Positions 11,582 to 22,560 of a stretch of DNA of 64,000 nt are shown here, one piece after another (within the stretch, counting starts at the first letter, position 1; each line of letters opens with the position of its first letter). Origin of the DNA: Comamonadaceae bacterium (GTDB lineage: Bacteria; Pseudomonadota; Gammaproteobacteria; Burkholderiales; Burkholderiaceae_C); NCBI GenBank assembly GCA_947476465.1, contig CANJQN010000018.1:1-64000 (forward strand), given 5' to 3'. The notes beneath the pieces were generated by a model, which was given only the letters and a program-made list of their open reading frames with translations, was not told the origin of the DNA and did not search any database. The position numbers were made by a program, and so were the translations under genes.

Positions 11582-12072
11582 TCCTCAAGCAGGCTGCGCA
11601 ACATCCAGGCGGTCTTCTCGTGAACATCCAGTCGCTGCGTCAGCACATCGGCCGTGGGCTGGTCCTTGGCGGCTTCCACCACAGGGAACAACTGCCGCGC
11701 CGTACGCGCCGTGGCCTCCTGGGCAGCCACCAGGTGGCGGATCATCTCGGTTGCCTTGGGCACACCCTCGACCTCCTTGATGGACGCGAGCTTGACGAAC
11801 TCCTTGTAGGTGCCGGGCGCCGGGTGCCCGAGCGCACGGATGCGCTCGGCGATCTGGTCCAGCGCGGTCCATTGCTCGGTGTACTGCGCCATGAACATGG
11901 CGTGATGGCTGTTGAACTGCGGCCCGGTGACGTTCCAGTGGAAGTTGTGCGTCATGAGATAGAGGGTGTAGCTGTCGGCCAGCAGGGCGGAAAGTCCTTT
12001 GACGATCTTGGCCCGATGACCGGCGCTGATGCCGATATCAATGGCCGGGGGCTTTGTTCTCTTGGGGTTCAT
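11578..12072 (-). CDS. dps: Dps family DNA-protecting ferritin-like protein
   Basis: A 164-residue ferritin-like subunit expected to form a 12-mer that binds DNA and/or stores iron. The basic N-tail (MNPKRTKPP) could bind DNA. The ferroxidase segment THNFHWNVTG carries His45; His57, Asp72 and Glu76 align with E. coli His63, Asp78 and Glu82. The position equivalent to the acidic ligand Asp67 is Met61 (HHAMFM), an unusual loss. It is first in a two-gene unit with the BLUF sensor, which overlaps it by 4 nt. The gene is monocistronic upstream, with the icd terminator just behind its start. Confidence 0.93.
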   Translation of the reverse strand: MNPKRTKPPAIDIGISAGHRAKIVKGLSALLADSYTLYLMTHNFHWNVTGPQFNSHHAMFMAQYTEQWTALDQIAERIRALGHPAPGTYKEFVKLASIKEVEGVPKATEMIRHLVAAQEATARTARQLFPVVEAAKDQPTADVLTQRLDVHEKTAWMLRSLLEE

Positions 12073-12151
12073 GGTCGTGGATTCCTGTGAAATGGTCGGT
12101 CGGCCGCGCGGCCGTCAAGAGGCATCATCGCAGCGAAACGCGACAAAAAAC

Positions 12152-12183
12152 AAAACCCCAGAGGGATCACCCTCTGGGGTTTT
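12152..12183 (-). terminator. rho-independent terminator after icd
   Basis: A 14-bp perfect stem (AAAACCCCAGAGGG / CCCTCTGGGGTTTT) with a 4-nt loop. On the minus strand it is followed by TTTTGTTTTTTG, so it terminates icd transcription. It may work in both directions. Confidence 0.9.
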
Positions 12184-12226
12184 ACTTGAAACCGGCCGGG
12201 TCGTCGCGGGACGACCTCGGCAGAGC

Positions 12227-13480
<1,254 letters not shown>

Positions 13481-13693
13481 GGGGGGGGTGGTCTCCGAAA
13501 AAACGACGGTATGGGGTGGTGCAGCAGGCCTGCTGCCAGCCGCGATTGCGGCACCAGCGCGAATTCTAGCCGCGGAAAGCGCAAGCTCCTTCGAGAGCGC
13601 CCTGGCGGTCGTTGCGGCTTTTTTTCCAATTCTGTCAACCAACTCTACGGTACTTGCGTTTCGAGTCGTGCCTGCCGGCTTTCGGTGGGAACG

Positions 13694-13707
13694 TTTGAGT
13701 ACTCAAA
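13694..13707. promoter_or_regulatory. 14-bp perfect palindrome upstream of small secreted-protein gene
   Basis: TTTGAGTACTCAAA is a perfect palindrome 27 bp upstream of the ATG at 13734. It is AT-rich compared with the surroundings. It could be an operator or part of the 5' untranslated leader; no regulator is implied by the neighbours. Confidence 0.4.
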
Positions 13708-13733
13708 ATCCAATCATCCTGAAGGAATAAATC

Positions 13734-13934
13734 ATGAACAAGCTGCTTGCCGCCCTGGTTGCTGGTCTCTTCGCCGTTGGCGCTTTCGCCCAAGCCGCCG
13801 CCCCGGCTGCTCCCGCCGCCGCTGCCGCCCCGGCCGCCAAGAAGGAAGAGAAGAAGGCCGCCGCCCCGGCCGCCAAGAAAGAAGAGAAGAAGGCCGCCGC
13901 CCCGGCCGCCAAGAAAGAAGAAGCCAAGAAGTAA
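13734..13934 (+). CDS. small exported Ala/Lys/Glu-rich protein
   Basis: A 66-residue protein with a signal peptide (MNKLLAALVAGLFAVGAFAQA). The rest is three near-identical 12-residue repeats of the form AAAPAAKKEEKK. The mature product would be a flexible, charged peptide of about 45 residues in the periplasm or outside. AAGGA stands before the ATG and a strong terminator follows, so it is a deliberate single-gene unit. Function is unknown. It is paralogous in layout to the next small gene. Confidence 0.75.
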   Translation: MNKLLAALVAGLFAVGAFAQAAAPAAPAAAAAPAAKKEEKKAAAPAAKKEEKKAAAPAAKKEEAKK

Positions 13935-13950
13935 TCTGGCTTGTTTCTTG

Positions 13951-13976
13951 AAAGAGCCCGCTTCGGCGGGCTCTTT
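13951..13976 (+). terminator. rho-independent terminator
   Basis: An 11-bp stem (AAAGAGCCCGC / GCGGGCTCTTT) with a UUCG loop, followed by CTTTTTTG, 16 bp after the stop of the small Ala/Lys-rich gene. Confidence 0.93.
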
Positions 13977-14090
13977 CTTTTTTGCGTCGTCAACTCACAG
14001 CTACGCCGGAGCGTTGTTCACGGACCAGTGGTTTGATCTTCTGGCCGCCTGGTCCCGAGGCGAAACGCATTCCCAACAGAAAGGCTCTTC

Positions 14091-14342
14091 ATGAACAAGC
14101 TGATCGTCGCCCTCATCGCCACCGTGTTCGCCGCGGGCGTCTTCGCCCAGGCAACGCCGGCAACGCCGGCAACGCCGGCCACGCCGGCCACGCCGGCCAC
14201 GCCGGCAACGGCCGCAGCACCGGCGGCCGCCGCAACGCCCGCCGCCGCCGCATCGTCGGCCAAGAAGGCCGAGAAGAAGGCCGAGAAGAAGGCCAAGGCC
14301 AAGAAGGTCAAGAAGGCCAAGGCCACTGACAAGGCCGCCTGA
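14091..14342 (+). CDS. small exported Ala/Pro/Lys-rich protein (paralogue of the preceding gene)
   Basis: 83 residues with a signal peptide nearly identical to that of the upstream neighbour (MNKLIVALIATVFAAGVFAQA). A TPA tripeptide repeat (about 21-42), an Ala stretch and a Lys-rich tail with KKAEKKAEKKAK follow. The 9-bp DNA repeats (GCAACGCCG/GCCACGCCG) could vary in number by slippage. It has its own terminator. Function is unknown; histone H1-like low-complexity tails look similar, but the signal peptide argues for export. Confidence 0.72.
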   Translation: MNKLIVALIATVFAAGVFAQATPATPATPATPATPATPATAAAPAAAATPAAAASSAKKAEKKAEKKAKAKKVKKAKATDKAA

Positions 14343-14364
14343 TCCTCAGGTCGCCAGCTGGATG

Positions 14365-14383
14365 AGCCCGCCCTTGGCGGGCT
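14365..14383 (+). terminator. terminator hairpin after second small exported protein
   Basis: AGCCCGCC (14365-14372) pairs with GGCGGGCT (14376-14383) and ends in TTTCCC, 22 bp past the stop codon. It lies immediately upstream of the DUF192 gene. Confidence 0.8.
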
Positions 14384-14415
14384 TTCCCACGTCTGGATGC
14401 CGCACAATGCGCGCC

Positions 14416-14868
14416 ATGATGAATCGTTTGCTCGTGTGCGCCTTCGGTCTGCTGCTGTCACTGTCCCAGGCAGTGGCCTTCGGCCAGGAACCCCAGACCC
14501 GGCTGCCGCGCGTGAAGCTCGGGGCCGGCATGCACGTGGTCGATGCCCAGCTTGCGCAGACCCCCGAGCAACGCCAGATCGGCCTGATGTGGCGCCAGGA
14601 GATGCCCCCGCACGAGGGCATGCTGTTCACGTTCGAACAGCCGTCGGTGCAGTGCTTCTGGATGATGAACACGCTGCTGCCCTTGACCGCGGCATTCGTC
14701 GCCGACGACGGCACCATCGTCAATCTGGTTGACATGAAGCCGCGCACCACCGACTCGCATTGTTCTGTGCGCCCGGTGCGATTCGTGCTCGAGATGAACC
14801 AGGGCTGGTTCGCCAAGCGGGCGATCAAGGCCGGTGACCGTCTCTCGGGCGAGATGTTCCGAAACTAG
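14416..14868 (+). CDS. DUF192 family exported protein
   Basis: A 150-residue protein with a signal peptide (about 1-24, MMNRLLVCAFGLLLSLSQAV) followed by a DUF192 domain. The conserved IGLMWRQEMPPHEGMLF and FWMMNTLLPL strands identify the family. The biochemical role of DUF192 is not established. Three ATGs are in frame (14407, 14416, 14419); the ones at 14416/14419 give the best signal peptide. There is no strong ribosome-binding site. Confidence 0.85.
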   Translation: MMNRLLVCAFGLLLSLSQAVAFGQEPQTRLPRVKLGAGMHVVDAQLAQTPEQRQIGLMWRQEMPPHEGMLFTFEQPSVQCFWMMNTLLPLTAAFVADDGTIVNLVDMKPRTTDSHCSVRPVRFVLEMNQGWFAKRAIKAGDRLSGEMFRN

Positions 14869-14886
14869 GGCCACGCGCCAGAAACG

Positions 14887-14915
14887 AAGAAGGGCCGCTC
14901 GATGCGGCCCTTCTT
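14887..14915. terminator. terminator hairpin between DUF192 gene and sodB relic
   Basis: AAGAAGGGCCGC pairs with GCGGCCCTTCTT (12 bp, 5-nt loop) between two convergent units. It would serve the DUF192 gene on the plus strand and once served sodB on the minus strand. Confidence 0.8.
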
Positions 14916-14943
14916 GCTGGCGGACGGACGGTCCGCCCGACGA

Positions 14944-15082
14944 TCAGGCGAAGTTCTTCTGCGCGAAGTCCCAGTTGACCAGCTTGTCGAGGAAGGTCTC
15001 GACAAATTTCTGGCGTTTCGCGCGAATAGTGCGGCGCGAGCGAATCAACGGCGAACGGCAGGGCCGGCAGGGTGTGTTCCAG
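14944..15082 (-). pseudogene. sodB: sodB relic: iron superoxide dismutase with its middle deleted
   Basis: Read on the minus strand, 15082-15014 encodes the first 23 residues of Fe-SOD (EHTLPALPFAVDSLAPHYS...). The sequence then jumps at about 15010-15016, in another frame, to the last 22 or so residues (KFVETFLDKLVNWDFAQKNF, stop at 14944). Roughly 150 codons carrying all four metal ligands are missing, and the expected ATG is CTG. The usual ribosome-binding region AGAGGA is still visible upstream. Its place behind xseA matches the sodB position in related genomes. No functional enzyme can be made. Confidence 0.88.
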
Positions 15083-15192
15083 GGTGTCCTCTTGGAAGTT
15101 GTTGGTTCGGGTGAAAAAGACGCTGGTGCACTCCCGGGGGCCGCGCGTGATCTCACCTTGGACAGGCCGTGCGCCACCAGATGACACCTGCG

Positions 15193-16485
15193 CTACGGCA
15201 AACGCGGTGGCGCGACCGTGAGGTCGACATGGCCGTCGGACAGATGGGCGCGAAGCGGCTGCCCCACCTGTGCATCAGCCGCCCGGCTGAGGACACTGGC
15301 GTCGTCCCGGGTGATCAGGGCGTAGCCGCGCCGCAGCACCAGCCGGGGGTCGAGCGCACTCAGGCGCAAACCCGCGCGGTCGAGCAGGTGAGCGGCGTCC
15401 GCCAGTGCTTTGGGCCCGGCGCGACTGCGCGCGGCTTCCACCGACGTCAGATGCTGGTGCGCCAGCTGCAATCGCTTGTGCGTCGCCCACTGCAACCGGT
15501 GTGCCACGCCCGACAGGCGTTGTTTCTGCCCGGCGATCAGCGTCGAGGGGCGTCCGAGCCGCATGCCAGCCGCATCGAGCCGCTGGGCCGCGGCGTCGAG
15601 CCGACGCCCAGCGGCCCGGGAAAGCCGCTCCCGCAGAGCGTCAAGCACGTTGAGCCAGACCTCACGGGGCTGCGCCACCAGTTCGGCGGCGGCCGTCGGG
15701 GTGGGCGCGCGCAGGTCGGCACAGAAATCGGCGATGGTGAAATCGGTCTCGTGCCCGACACCGCACACCACCGGGACCGGGCTGCGCACGATCGTGCGGG
15801 CCAGTTGCTCGTCGTTGAAGGACCACAGGTCTTCCAGCGATCCGCCGCCGCGCACCAGCAGGATCACGTCGATCTCGCCGGCTGCGGCCAGTGCGTAGAG
15901 CGACTCCAGGGCGCGGCACAGCGTGGCCGCCGCCTGCGCGCCTTGCACCGGCGCCGGTGCCAGGACCACCGGAATGTGCGACAGGCGCCGCCGCAGGCTG
16001 GTGGCGACGTCATGCAGCGCCGCCGCCCCGAGCGAGGTGACCAGTCCGATGCCGCGCGGCATCATGGGCAGCGGCCGCTTGCGCGCCGCATCGAACAGGC
16101 CATCGCCCTCCAACTGGGCCTTCAGGCGCATGAACCGCTCGAACAAACTGCCCTGGCCGGCGCGGGTGAGGCTCTCGACGATCAGTTGCAGGTCGCCACG
16201 GGCGTCGTACACGTCCAGGCGGCCCTGCACCTCGACCTGGTCGCCATCACGAGGTGTGAAATTCGACAGGCTGGCCGCGCGACGGAACATCGCGCAGCGA
16301 ATCTGACCCTGGCCGTCCTTGAGCGTGAAGTAGCAATGCCCGCTGGATGCGCGCGAGAAGCCCGAAATTTCGCCGCGAACCGCAACAGGATTGAACCTGG
16401 CGTCCAGGGCCTCAGCAACGGCGCGGCACAGCGCGCCAACCTGCCAGATTCGCCGCGCCGACGTTGGGTTTCGCTCATCAGACAT
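15193..16485 (-). CDS. xseA: exodeoxyribonuclease VII large subunit
   Basis: The 430-residue catalytic subunit of ExoVII, which degrades single-stranded DNA in repair. It has an N-terminal OB fold (about 12-110, with VRGEISGFSRASSGHCYF) and the Exonuc_VII_L domain (about 130-420) with LLVRGGGSLEDLWSFND and GVGHETDFTIAD. The start at 16485 is the first ATG. It is divergent from the exbB-type cluster and upstream of the sodB relic. The small subunit XseB is not in this window. Confidence 0.96.
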   Translation of the reverse strand: MSDERNPTSARRIWQVGALCRAVAEALDARFNPVAVRGEISGFSRASSGHCYFTLKDGQGQIRCAMFRRAASLSNFTPRDGDQVEVQGRLDVYDARGDLQLIVESLTRAGQGSLFERFMRLKAQLEGDGLFDAARKRPLPMMPRGIGLVTSLGAAALHDVATSLRRRLSHIPVVLAPAPVQGAQAAATLCRALESLYALAAAGEIDVILLVRGGGSLEDLWSFNDEQLARTIVRSPVPVVCGVGHETDFTIADFCADLRAPTPTAAAELVAQPREVWLNVLDALRERLSRAAGRRLDAAAQRLDAAGMRLGRPSTLIAGQKQRLSGVAHRLQWATHKRLQLAHQHLTSVEAARSRAGPKALADAAHLLDRAGLRLSALDPRLVLRRGYALITRDDASVLSRAADAQVGQPLRAHLSDGHVDLTVAPPRLP

Positions 16486-16816
16486 GAGTGTGGATGCGGC
16501 CTCGGGCCGGTTTGTCGCGTGAAGTTAGTCCACAGCGGCTTGTCAAGCCCCACAAAACCATGCATACCTTGGGGATGCACGATTTTTCGTGGCAACCCAT
16601 TGATTCACAACGAAATTTTGCTGCTGAATTTGTCATCGATCTGTAAAGAGGCCCATTTGGCGCGGCTCTGGCCCAACAGTGGGGTAGGTTCTGCACAAAG
16701 TTATCCACAAGATTTGTGGGAATGCGCCGACGCATTCGACCTGCTGTCGTGCTGGTCCGGCTGTGCCTGATAATCGCGGCCAGTCCCGCCCCCTGTTTCG
16801 CGCTGGAGAACGCCCT
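16486..16816. other. 331-bp divergent intergenic region with a perfect DnaA box
   Basis: This region separates xseA (minus) from exbB (plus) and is AT-richer than its neighbours. It contains a perfect DnaA box TTATCCACA at 16701-16709, a one-mismatch copy TGATTCACA at 16601-16609 and a looser match around 16525-16534. An imperfect inverted repeat TGCAT...ATGCA lies near 16561. It must hold promoters for both directions, but I cannot place them with confidence. No coding sequence is credible here. Confidence 0.5.
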
Positions 16817-17446
16817 TTGTTTTCGATCATACAAGCCGCTGGCTGGCCCATCTGGCCACTGATCGCCTGTTCCATCATCGCCTTGGCCCTCATCATCGAG
16901 CGGTTCCTGAGCCTCAAGTCCGCCAAGGTCGTGCCGCCGCGGCTGCTCGACGAGGCGGTCGCGGTGTCTCGTCAGCACGTACCGACGCCCGAGGTCGTGA
17001 GCCAGCTCGAGCAAAACTCGGCGCTCGGCGAGGTACTCGCCAGCGGATTGCGCGCGCTCAACGCCAATCCGCGCTGCACCGAGGGCGAACTGCGCTCGAC
17101 CATGGAGCAGACCGGCCGGGCCGTGGCCCACCGGCTGGAGCGCTACCTCAGCGCACTGGGCACGATCGCGTCCGCCGCGCCGCTGCTGGGGTTGCTCGGC
17201 ACTGTCGTCGGGATGATCGAGATCTTCGGATCGCAGTCGCCAGGCAGCGCCAGCGGCGCCGGCAATCCGGCCCAACTCGCACACGGCATCTCCATCGCGC
17301 TGTACAACACCGCGTTCGGTCTGATGGTGGCGATTCCCGCGCTGATCTTCTGGCGTTACTTTCGGGCCAGGGTCGACGAATACCTGCTGACGCTGGAGCT
17401 CGCTTCCGAGCATTTCGCGCGTCATCTGCTGAGCCTGCGCAAGTAG
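16817..17446 (+). CDS. exbB: MotA/TolQ/ExbB proton channel family protein
   Basis: A 209-residue inner-membrane proton-channel subunit that, with the ExbD/TolR partner, couples proton-motive force to outer-membrane processes. An N-terminal helix (WPIWPLIACSIIALALIIERF) and two further helices (about 115-140 and 155-180) with the conserved SAAPLLGLLGTVVGMIEIF block are visible. The start is taken as TTG at 16817 (FSIIQAAGWPIWPL), with GGAGA upstream; the first in-frame ATG at 16763 adds an unlikely 18-residue tail. It opens the exbB-exbD-lpxK cluster. Confidence 0.9.
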   Translation: MFSIIQAAGWPIWPLIACSIIALALIIERFLSLKSAKVVPPRLLDEAVAVSRQHVPTPEVVSQLEQNSALGEVLASGLRALNANPRCTEGELRSTMEQTGRAVAHRLERYLSALGTIASAAPLLGLLGTVVGMIEIFGSQSPGSASGAGNPAQLAHGISIALYNTAFGLMVAIPALIFWRYFRARVDEYLLTLELASEHFARHLLSLRK

Positions 17447-17456
17447 GCGGATCGGC

Positions 17457-17885
17457 ATGAATTTCCGCCCCCGCACCCGGATCGAGCCGGAGATCAACCT
17501 GATCCCGTTCATCGACGTTCTGCTGGTGGTGCTGATCTTCCTCATGCTGACCACCACCTACAGCAAGTTCACCGAGTTGCAGCTTCGGCTGCCGGTGGCC
17601 GACGCCGACGTGCAGCGCGACCGCGAAAGGGAAATCATCGTCGCGGTCGCGGCAGACGGCCGCTACAGCATCAACCGAACGCCGGTCGCGGGCCGCAATG
17701 TCGATGCCGTCGCGGCGGCACTCACTGGCGCGGCCAAAGCCGGCAAGAACAGCGTGCTGATCATCAGCGCCGACGCGGCCTCGCCCCACCAGGCGGTCAT
17801 CACCGTGCTGGAGGCGGCCAGGCGCACCGGAATGAACCAGATCACCTTCGCCGCGCAGAACTCGGCCAGCGCCGGGTCGCGCTGA
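17457..17885 (+). CDS. exbD: ExbD/TolR family biopolymer transport protein
   Basis: 142 residues: a short cytoplasmic N-terminus ([16 protein letters not shown]), one membrane helix (about 17-36) with the functionally important Asp, and a periplasmic domain. It pairs with the upstream ExbB-type channel. It is 10 nt downstream of exbB and 2 nt upstream of lpxK, so co-transcription is very likely. Whether the pair powers TonB-type uptake or lipid A-related export cannot be read here. Confidence 0.93.
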   Translation: MNFRPRTRIEPEINLIPFIDVLLVVLIFLMLTTTYSKFTELQLRLPVADADVQRDREREIIVAVAADGRYSINRTPVAGRNVDAVAAALTGAAKAGKNSVLIISADAASPHQAVITVLEAARRTGMNQITFAAQNSASAGSR

Positions 17886-17887
17886 AC

Positions 17888-18901
17888 ATGCACTCGGCGC
17901 TGCAACGCGCCTGGTCGGGGCGCGGCCCGCTAGCCCTTCTCCTGTTGCCCCTCGCCGGTCTGTTCGGCCTGCTGGCTGCCCTGCGGCGGTGGCTGTACGC
18001 GAACGGCCGGCTGCACGCCGCACACCTGCCGGTGCCAGTGGTCGTGGTCGGCAATGTGGTCGCCGGTGGCGCCGGCAAGACGCCGGTCGTCGCCGCGCTG
18101 GTCGAGCACCTGCAAGCCGCCGGGCTGCGGCCGGGCGTCATCTCCCGGGGCCACGGACGGCGGGCCAACGATTGCCGCGAAGTCCGCGCGCAGGACCTGG
18201 CCGACGTGGCCGGCGACGAGCCCCTGCTCATCGCGCGACGCTGCGCCGTCCCTGTGTTCGTGGCGCCCCGCCGCGTCGACGCCGCCCGCGCCTTGCTGGC
18301 GCGCTACCCCGACACCCAGGTGCTGGTCAGTGACGACGGGCTGCAGCATCTGGCGATGGCGCGCGACATCGAGATCTGCGTCTTCGACGACCGCGGCATT
18401 GGCAATGGCTGGTTGTTGCCGGCGGGGCCGCTGCGCGAGCCGTGGCCGCGGCACGCCGACCTGGTGCTGCATCCGCCGGGTGCGCTCGGCCTGGACGGAT
18501 TCCGGCTGCGCCGCGCCCTGGCGGCCGAAGCGGTGCGCGCCGATGGCACACGCCGCGCGCTTGCCGATTTTTTGGTTGAACCCCAGCTGGTCGCCTTGGC
18601 CGGGATCGCCCGCCCCGAGGCCTTCTTCGCCATGTTGCAGGCGGCCGGGCTGGTGCTGGCGCGTTGCATCGCCCTGCCCGATCACCACGACTTCGACGCT
18701 CGGCCGGTGATGCTGTCGCCGAACGACTGCGTGATGTGCACCGAAAAAGACGCCGTGAAGCTGTGGCGGTGGGCACCCCAGGCCTGGGCCGTCCCTCTGG
18801 TACTGGAGATCGAGCCCGGGTTCTGGACCGCCTTCGATGGTCTGCTGGATGGTCTTCTGGTGGCGAAGCTATCATCCCGCGATGGATCCCAAACTGCTTG
18901 A
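17888..18901 (+). CDS. lpxK: tetraacyldisaccharide 4'-kinase
   Basis: A 337-residue membrane-associated kinase that phosphorylates the 4' position of the lipid A disaccharide. A hydrophobic N-terminal helix (about 15-33) is followed by the P-loop [14 protein letters not shown] (about 56-69). The Asp-rich [16 protein letters not shown] motif contains catalytic residues. It follows exbD by 2 nt and overlaps the trm112 gene by 20 bp. The linkage to kdsB is typical of LPS biosynthesis clusters. Confidence 0.95.
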   Translation: MHSALQRAWSGRGPLALLLLPLAGLFGLLAALRRWLYANGRLHAAHLPVPVVVVGNVVAGGAGKTPVVAALVEHLQAAGLRPGVISRGHGRRANDCREVRAQDLADVAGDEPLLIARRCAVPVFVAPRRVDAARALLARYPDTQVLVSDDGLQHLAMARDIEICVFDDRGIGNGWLLPAGPLREPWPRHADLVLHPPGALGLDGFRLRRALAAEAVRADGTRRALADFLVEPQLVALAGIARPEAFFAMLQAAGLVLARCIALPDHHDFDARPVMLSPNDCVMCTEKDAVKLWRWAPQAWAVPLVLEIEPGFWTAFDGLLDGLLVAKLSSRDGSQTA

Positions 18902-19088
18902 GCTGCTGGTCTGCCCCGTGACCAAGGGCTTCCTCGACTACGACCGCGGGCGCCAGGAACTCGTCTCGCGCAGCGCTCGCCTAGCCTACCCGATCCGCGA
19001 CGGCATCCCCATCTTGCTCGAGGAACAGGCGCGCACCCTCAGCGACGAGGAACTCGAGCACCTTCCGGCCCGCACACCACTGGCCTGA
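18882..19088 (+). CDS. Trm112 family (YcaR-like) protein
   Basis: A 68-residue small protein; bacterial Trm112-family members are thought to act as small zinc-binding partner proteins. [16 protein letters not shown] and the [16 protein letters not shown] block identify the family. Only one Cys (in VCPVTKG) is present, as in many YcaR proteins, so zinc binding is uncertain. It begins inside the 3' end of lpxK (20-bp overlap) and is followed by kdsB, the standard order. Confidence 0.9.
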   Translation: MDPKLLELLVCPVTKGFLDYDRGRQELVSRSARLAYPIRDGIPILLEEQARTLSDEELEHLPARTPLA

Positions 19089-19102
19089 ATGGCGCACCGC
19101 CA

Positions 19103-19882
19103 ATGACCACCGCCTTCACCGTACTGATCCCCGCACGCCTGGCTTCCACCCGCCTGCCGAACAAGCCGTTGGCCGACATCGCCGGGCGGCCCATGGTGGT
19201 GCGGGTCGCCGAGCAGTCGGCCCGGTCGCGGGCGACACGCGTCGTGGTGGCGGCCGACAGCCCCGCCGTTGCGCAAGCCTGCGCGGCGCACGGCGTCCAA
19301 GCCGTGCTCACCCACCCGGACCATCCCTGCGGCAGCGATCGGCTTGCCCAGGCCTGCGACCTCCTGGGCCTGGCTGATAACGACATCGTGGTCAACGTGC
19401 AGGGCGACGAACCGATGATCGACCCGGCCCTGATCGACGAGGTCGCCTTGTTGCTCGCCGCCCGCCCCGAGGCCAGCATGGCGACCGCCGCCCACGCCAT
19501 CGATGCCCTGGACGATCTGCGCAGCCCGAACGTTGTGAAGGTGGTCACTGATGCAACTGGGCTGGCCTTGTACTTCAGCCGCGCGGCCATTCCGTGGTGG
19601 CGCGACGGCTTCGCGGACGGCATCACCGCCTTGCCACAACCCGCGCCTTTGCGCCACATCGGCATCTACGCCTACCGCGTGAGCTTTCTGCGGGTGTTTC
19701 CCACCCTGCCTCAGGCGCCGATCGAGCAGTGCGAGGCCCTGGAGCAACTGCGCGCCCTCTGGCATGGTCACCGCATCGCGGTGCACCTGGCAGCCAAGGC
19801 GCCTGGGCCGGGCGTTGATACGCCACAAGACCTCGAGCGCGTGCGGGCGCTGTTCGCGGCCTCGGCGCGGCCGCGCGGGTGA
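19103..19882 (+). CDS. kdsB: 3-deoxy-manno-octulosonate cytidylyltransferase
   Basis: A 259-residue enzyme that activates Kdo as CMP-Kdo for LPS inner-core synthesis. The nucleotidyltransferase signature [15 protein letters not shown] (residues 9-23) and [11 protein letters not shown] are conserved. The start ATG lies 14 nt after the trm112 gene. It is part of the exbB-exbD-lpxK-trm112-kdsB-adk order. Confidence 0.97.
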   Translation: MTTAFTVLIPARLASTRLPNKPLADIAGRPMVVRVAEQSARSRATRVVVAADSPAVAQACAAHGVQAVLTHPDHPCGSDRLAQACDLLGLADNDIVVNVQGDEPMIDPALIDEVALLLAARPEASMATAAHAIDALDDLRSPNVVKVVTDATGLALYFSRAAIPWWRDGFADGITALPQPAPLRHIGIYAYRVSFLRVFPTLPQAPIEQCEALEQLRALWHGHRIAVHLAAKAPGPGVDTPQDLERVRALFAASARPRG

Positions 19883-20033
19883 CGACATCGCACCTGCGCG
19901 GGTCAGTTCCGTGCGAGGGTCGCATGCTATCCTCAGACGCATCCGTGCGTGCCTGTGCCGCCCTCGATGGGTGAGTGGGGCCACGCCGCGCCGAGGCCCC
20001 GCGCCAAGCAATCACTCAAAGCCGGCATGCTAG

Positions 20034-21684
<1,651 letters not shown>

Positions 21685-21696
21685 TCCTTTACGAAA

Positions 21697-21731
21697 CTGG
21701 TTAAAAATACAGCTACTGGATATCGAACCAG
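21697..21731. promoter_or_regulatory. tandem LexA operators (SOS boxes)
   Basis: Two sites match CTGT-N8-ACAG: CTGG-N8-ACAG at 21697-21712 and the fully symmetric CTGG-N8-CCAG at 21716-21731 (embedded in TACTGG...CCAGTA). They are spaced 19 bp apart, 22-56 bp before the lexA ATG, like the two operators of E. coli lexA. They imply autoregulation and may also affect the divergent asparaginase gene. Confidence 0.8.
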
Positions 21732-21752
21732 TACCCCACCCTGGAGATCCGC

Positions 21753-22427
21753 ATGATCGAAACGCCCAAGCTCACACCGCGTCAGCAGCAGATTCTGGAC
21801 CTGATCCAGAGCGCCGTTGCCCGCACCGGTGCGCCGCCCACCCGGGCCGAAATCGCGACCGAACTCGGGTTCAAGTCCGCCAACGCGGCCGAAGAGCACC
21901 TCCAGGCCCTGGCCCGCAAGGGCGTCATCGAGCTCGTCAGCGGCACATCACGCGGCATCCGCCTGCGGCAAGAAGCCCTGCGCGCCATCAACGAATCACG
22001 CTACAAGCAATTCTCTCTGCCGCTTCCCAGCCTGGCGCAGTTGGCCCTGCCGCTGATCGGCCGGGTCGCCGCCGGCTCGCCCATCCTGGCGCAGGAACAT
22101 GTCGACCAGACCTATTACGTCGAGAGCAGCCTGTTCCAGCGCCGTCCCGACTATCTCCTCAAGGTACGCGGCATGTCCATGCGCGACGCCGGCATCATGG
22201 ACGGCGACTTGCTGGCGGTGCAGGCCACCAAGGACGCCAAGAACGGCCAGATCGTCGTGGCCCGGCTCGGCGACGAGGTGACCGTCAAGCGCTTTCGCCG
22301 CAACAAGCACCTGATCGAGTTGCATGCCGAAAACCCCGACTACCCCACCATCGTGGTCGAACCCGGCGAGCCCTTCGAGATCGAGGGCCTGGCGGTCGGC
22401 CTGATCCGCAACACCATGCTGATGTAG
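21753..22427 (+). CDS. lexA: SOS response repressor LexA
   Basis: A 224-residue repressor/autoprotease controlling the SOS regulon. The N-terminal winged HTH covers about 1-70. The self-cleavage site Ala107-Gly108 lies in RVAAGSP. The catalytic dyad is Ser142 (GMSMRD) and Lys179 (TVKRF), with the same 37-residue spacing as E. coli Ser119/Lys156. GGAG precedes the ATG. Two operators upstream indicate autoregulation. It is longer than E. coli LexA (202), as is usual in Burkholderiales. Confidence 0.98.
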   Translation: MIETPKLTPRQQQILDLIQSAVARTGAPPTRAEIATELGFKSANAAEEHLQALARKGVIELVSGTSRGIRLRQEALRAINESRYKQFSLPLPSLAQLALPLIGRVAAGSPILAQEHVDQTYYVESSLFQRRPDYLLKVRGMSMRDAGIMDGDLLAVQATKDAKNGQIVVARLGDEVTVKRFRRNKHLIELHAENPDYPTIVVEPGEPFEIEGLAVGLIRNTMLM

Positions 22428-22560
22428 CCGCCAGGGCCGACCGCTCTCATTTCCAGACCCTTCCAGGTGGCGGGCGTATGGCTTCGGGCCATCACCCTGG
22501 GGAGATCTTCGTCTTCGAAATCCTGCCTGTGCCCCGACCTGATGTTTCAAGGAGATCCAC

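Noticed and set aside
14944..15082. Functional CTG-started small protein at the sodB locus
   Set aside because: The frame shifts at the deletion junction and no metal ligand is left, so a relic is the simpler explanation.
16486..16816. Chromosomal or plasmid replication origin
   Set aside because: Only one perfect DnaA box, no dnaA, dnaN, parA/parB or repA nearby, and no clustered AT-rich unwinding element.
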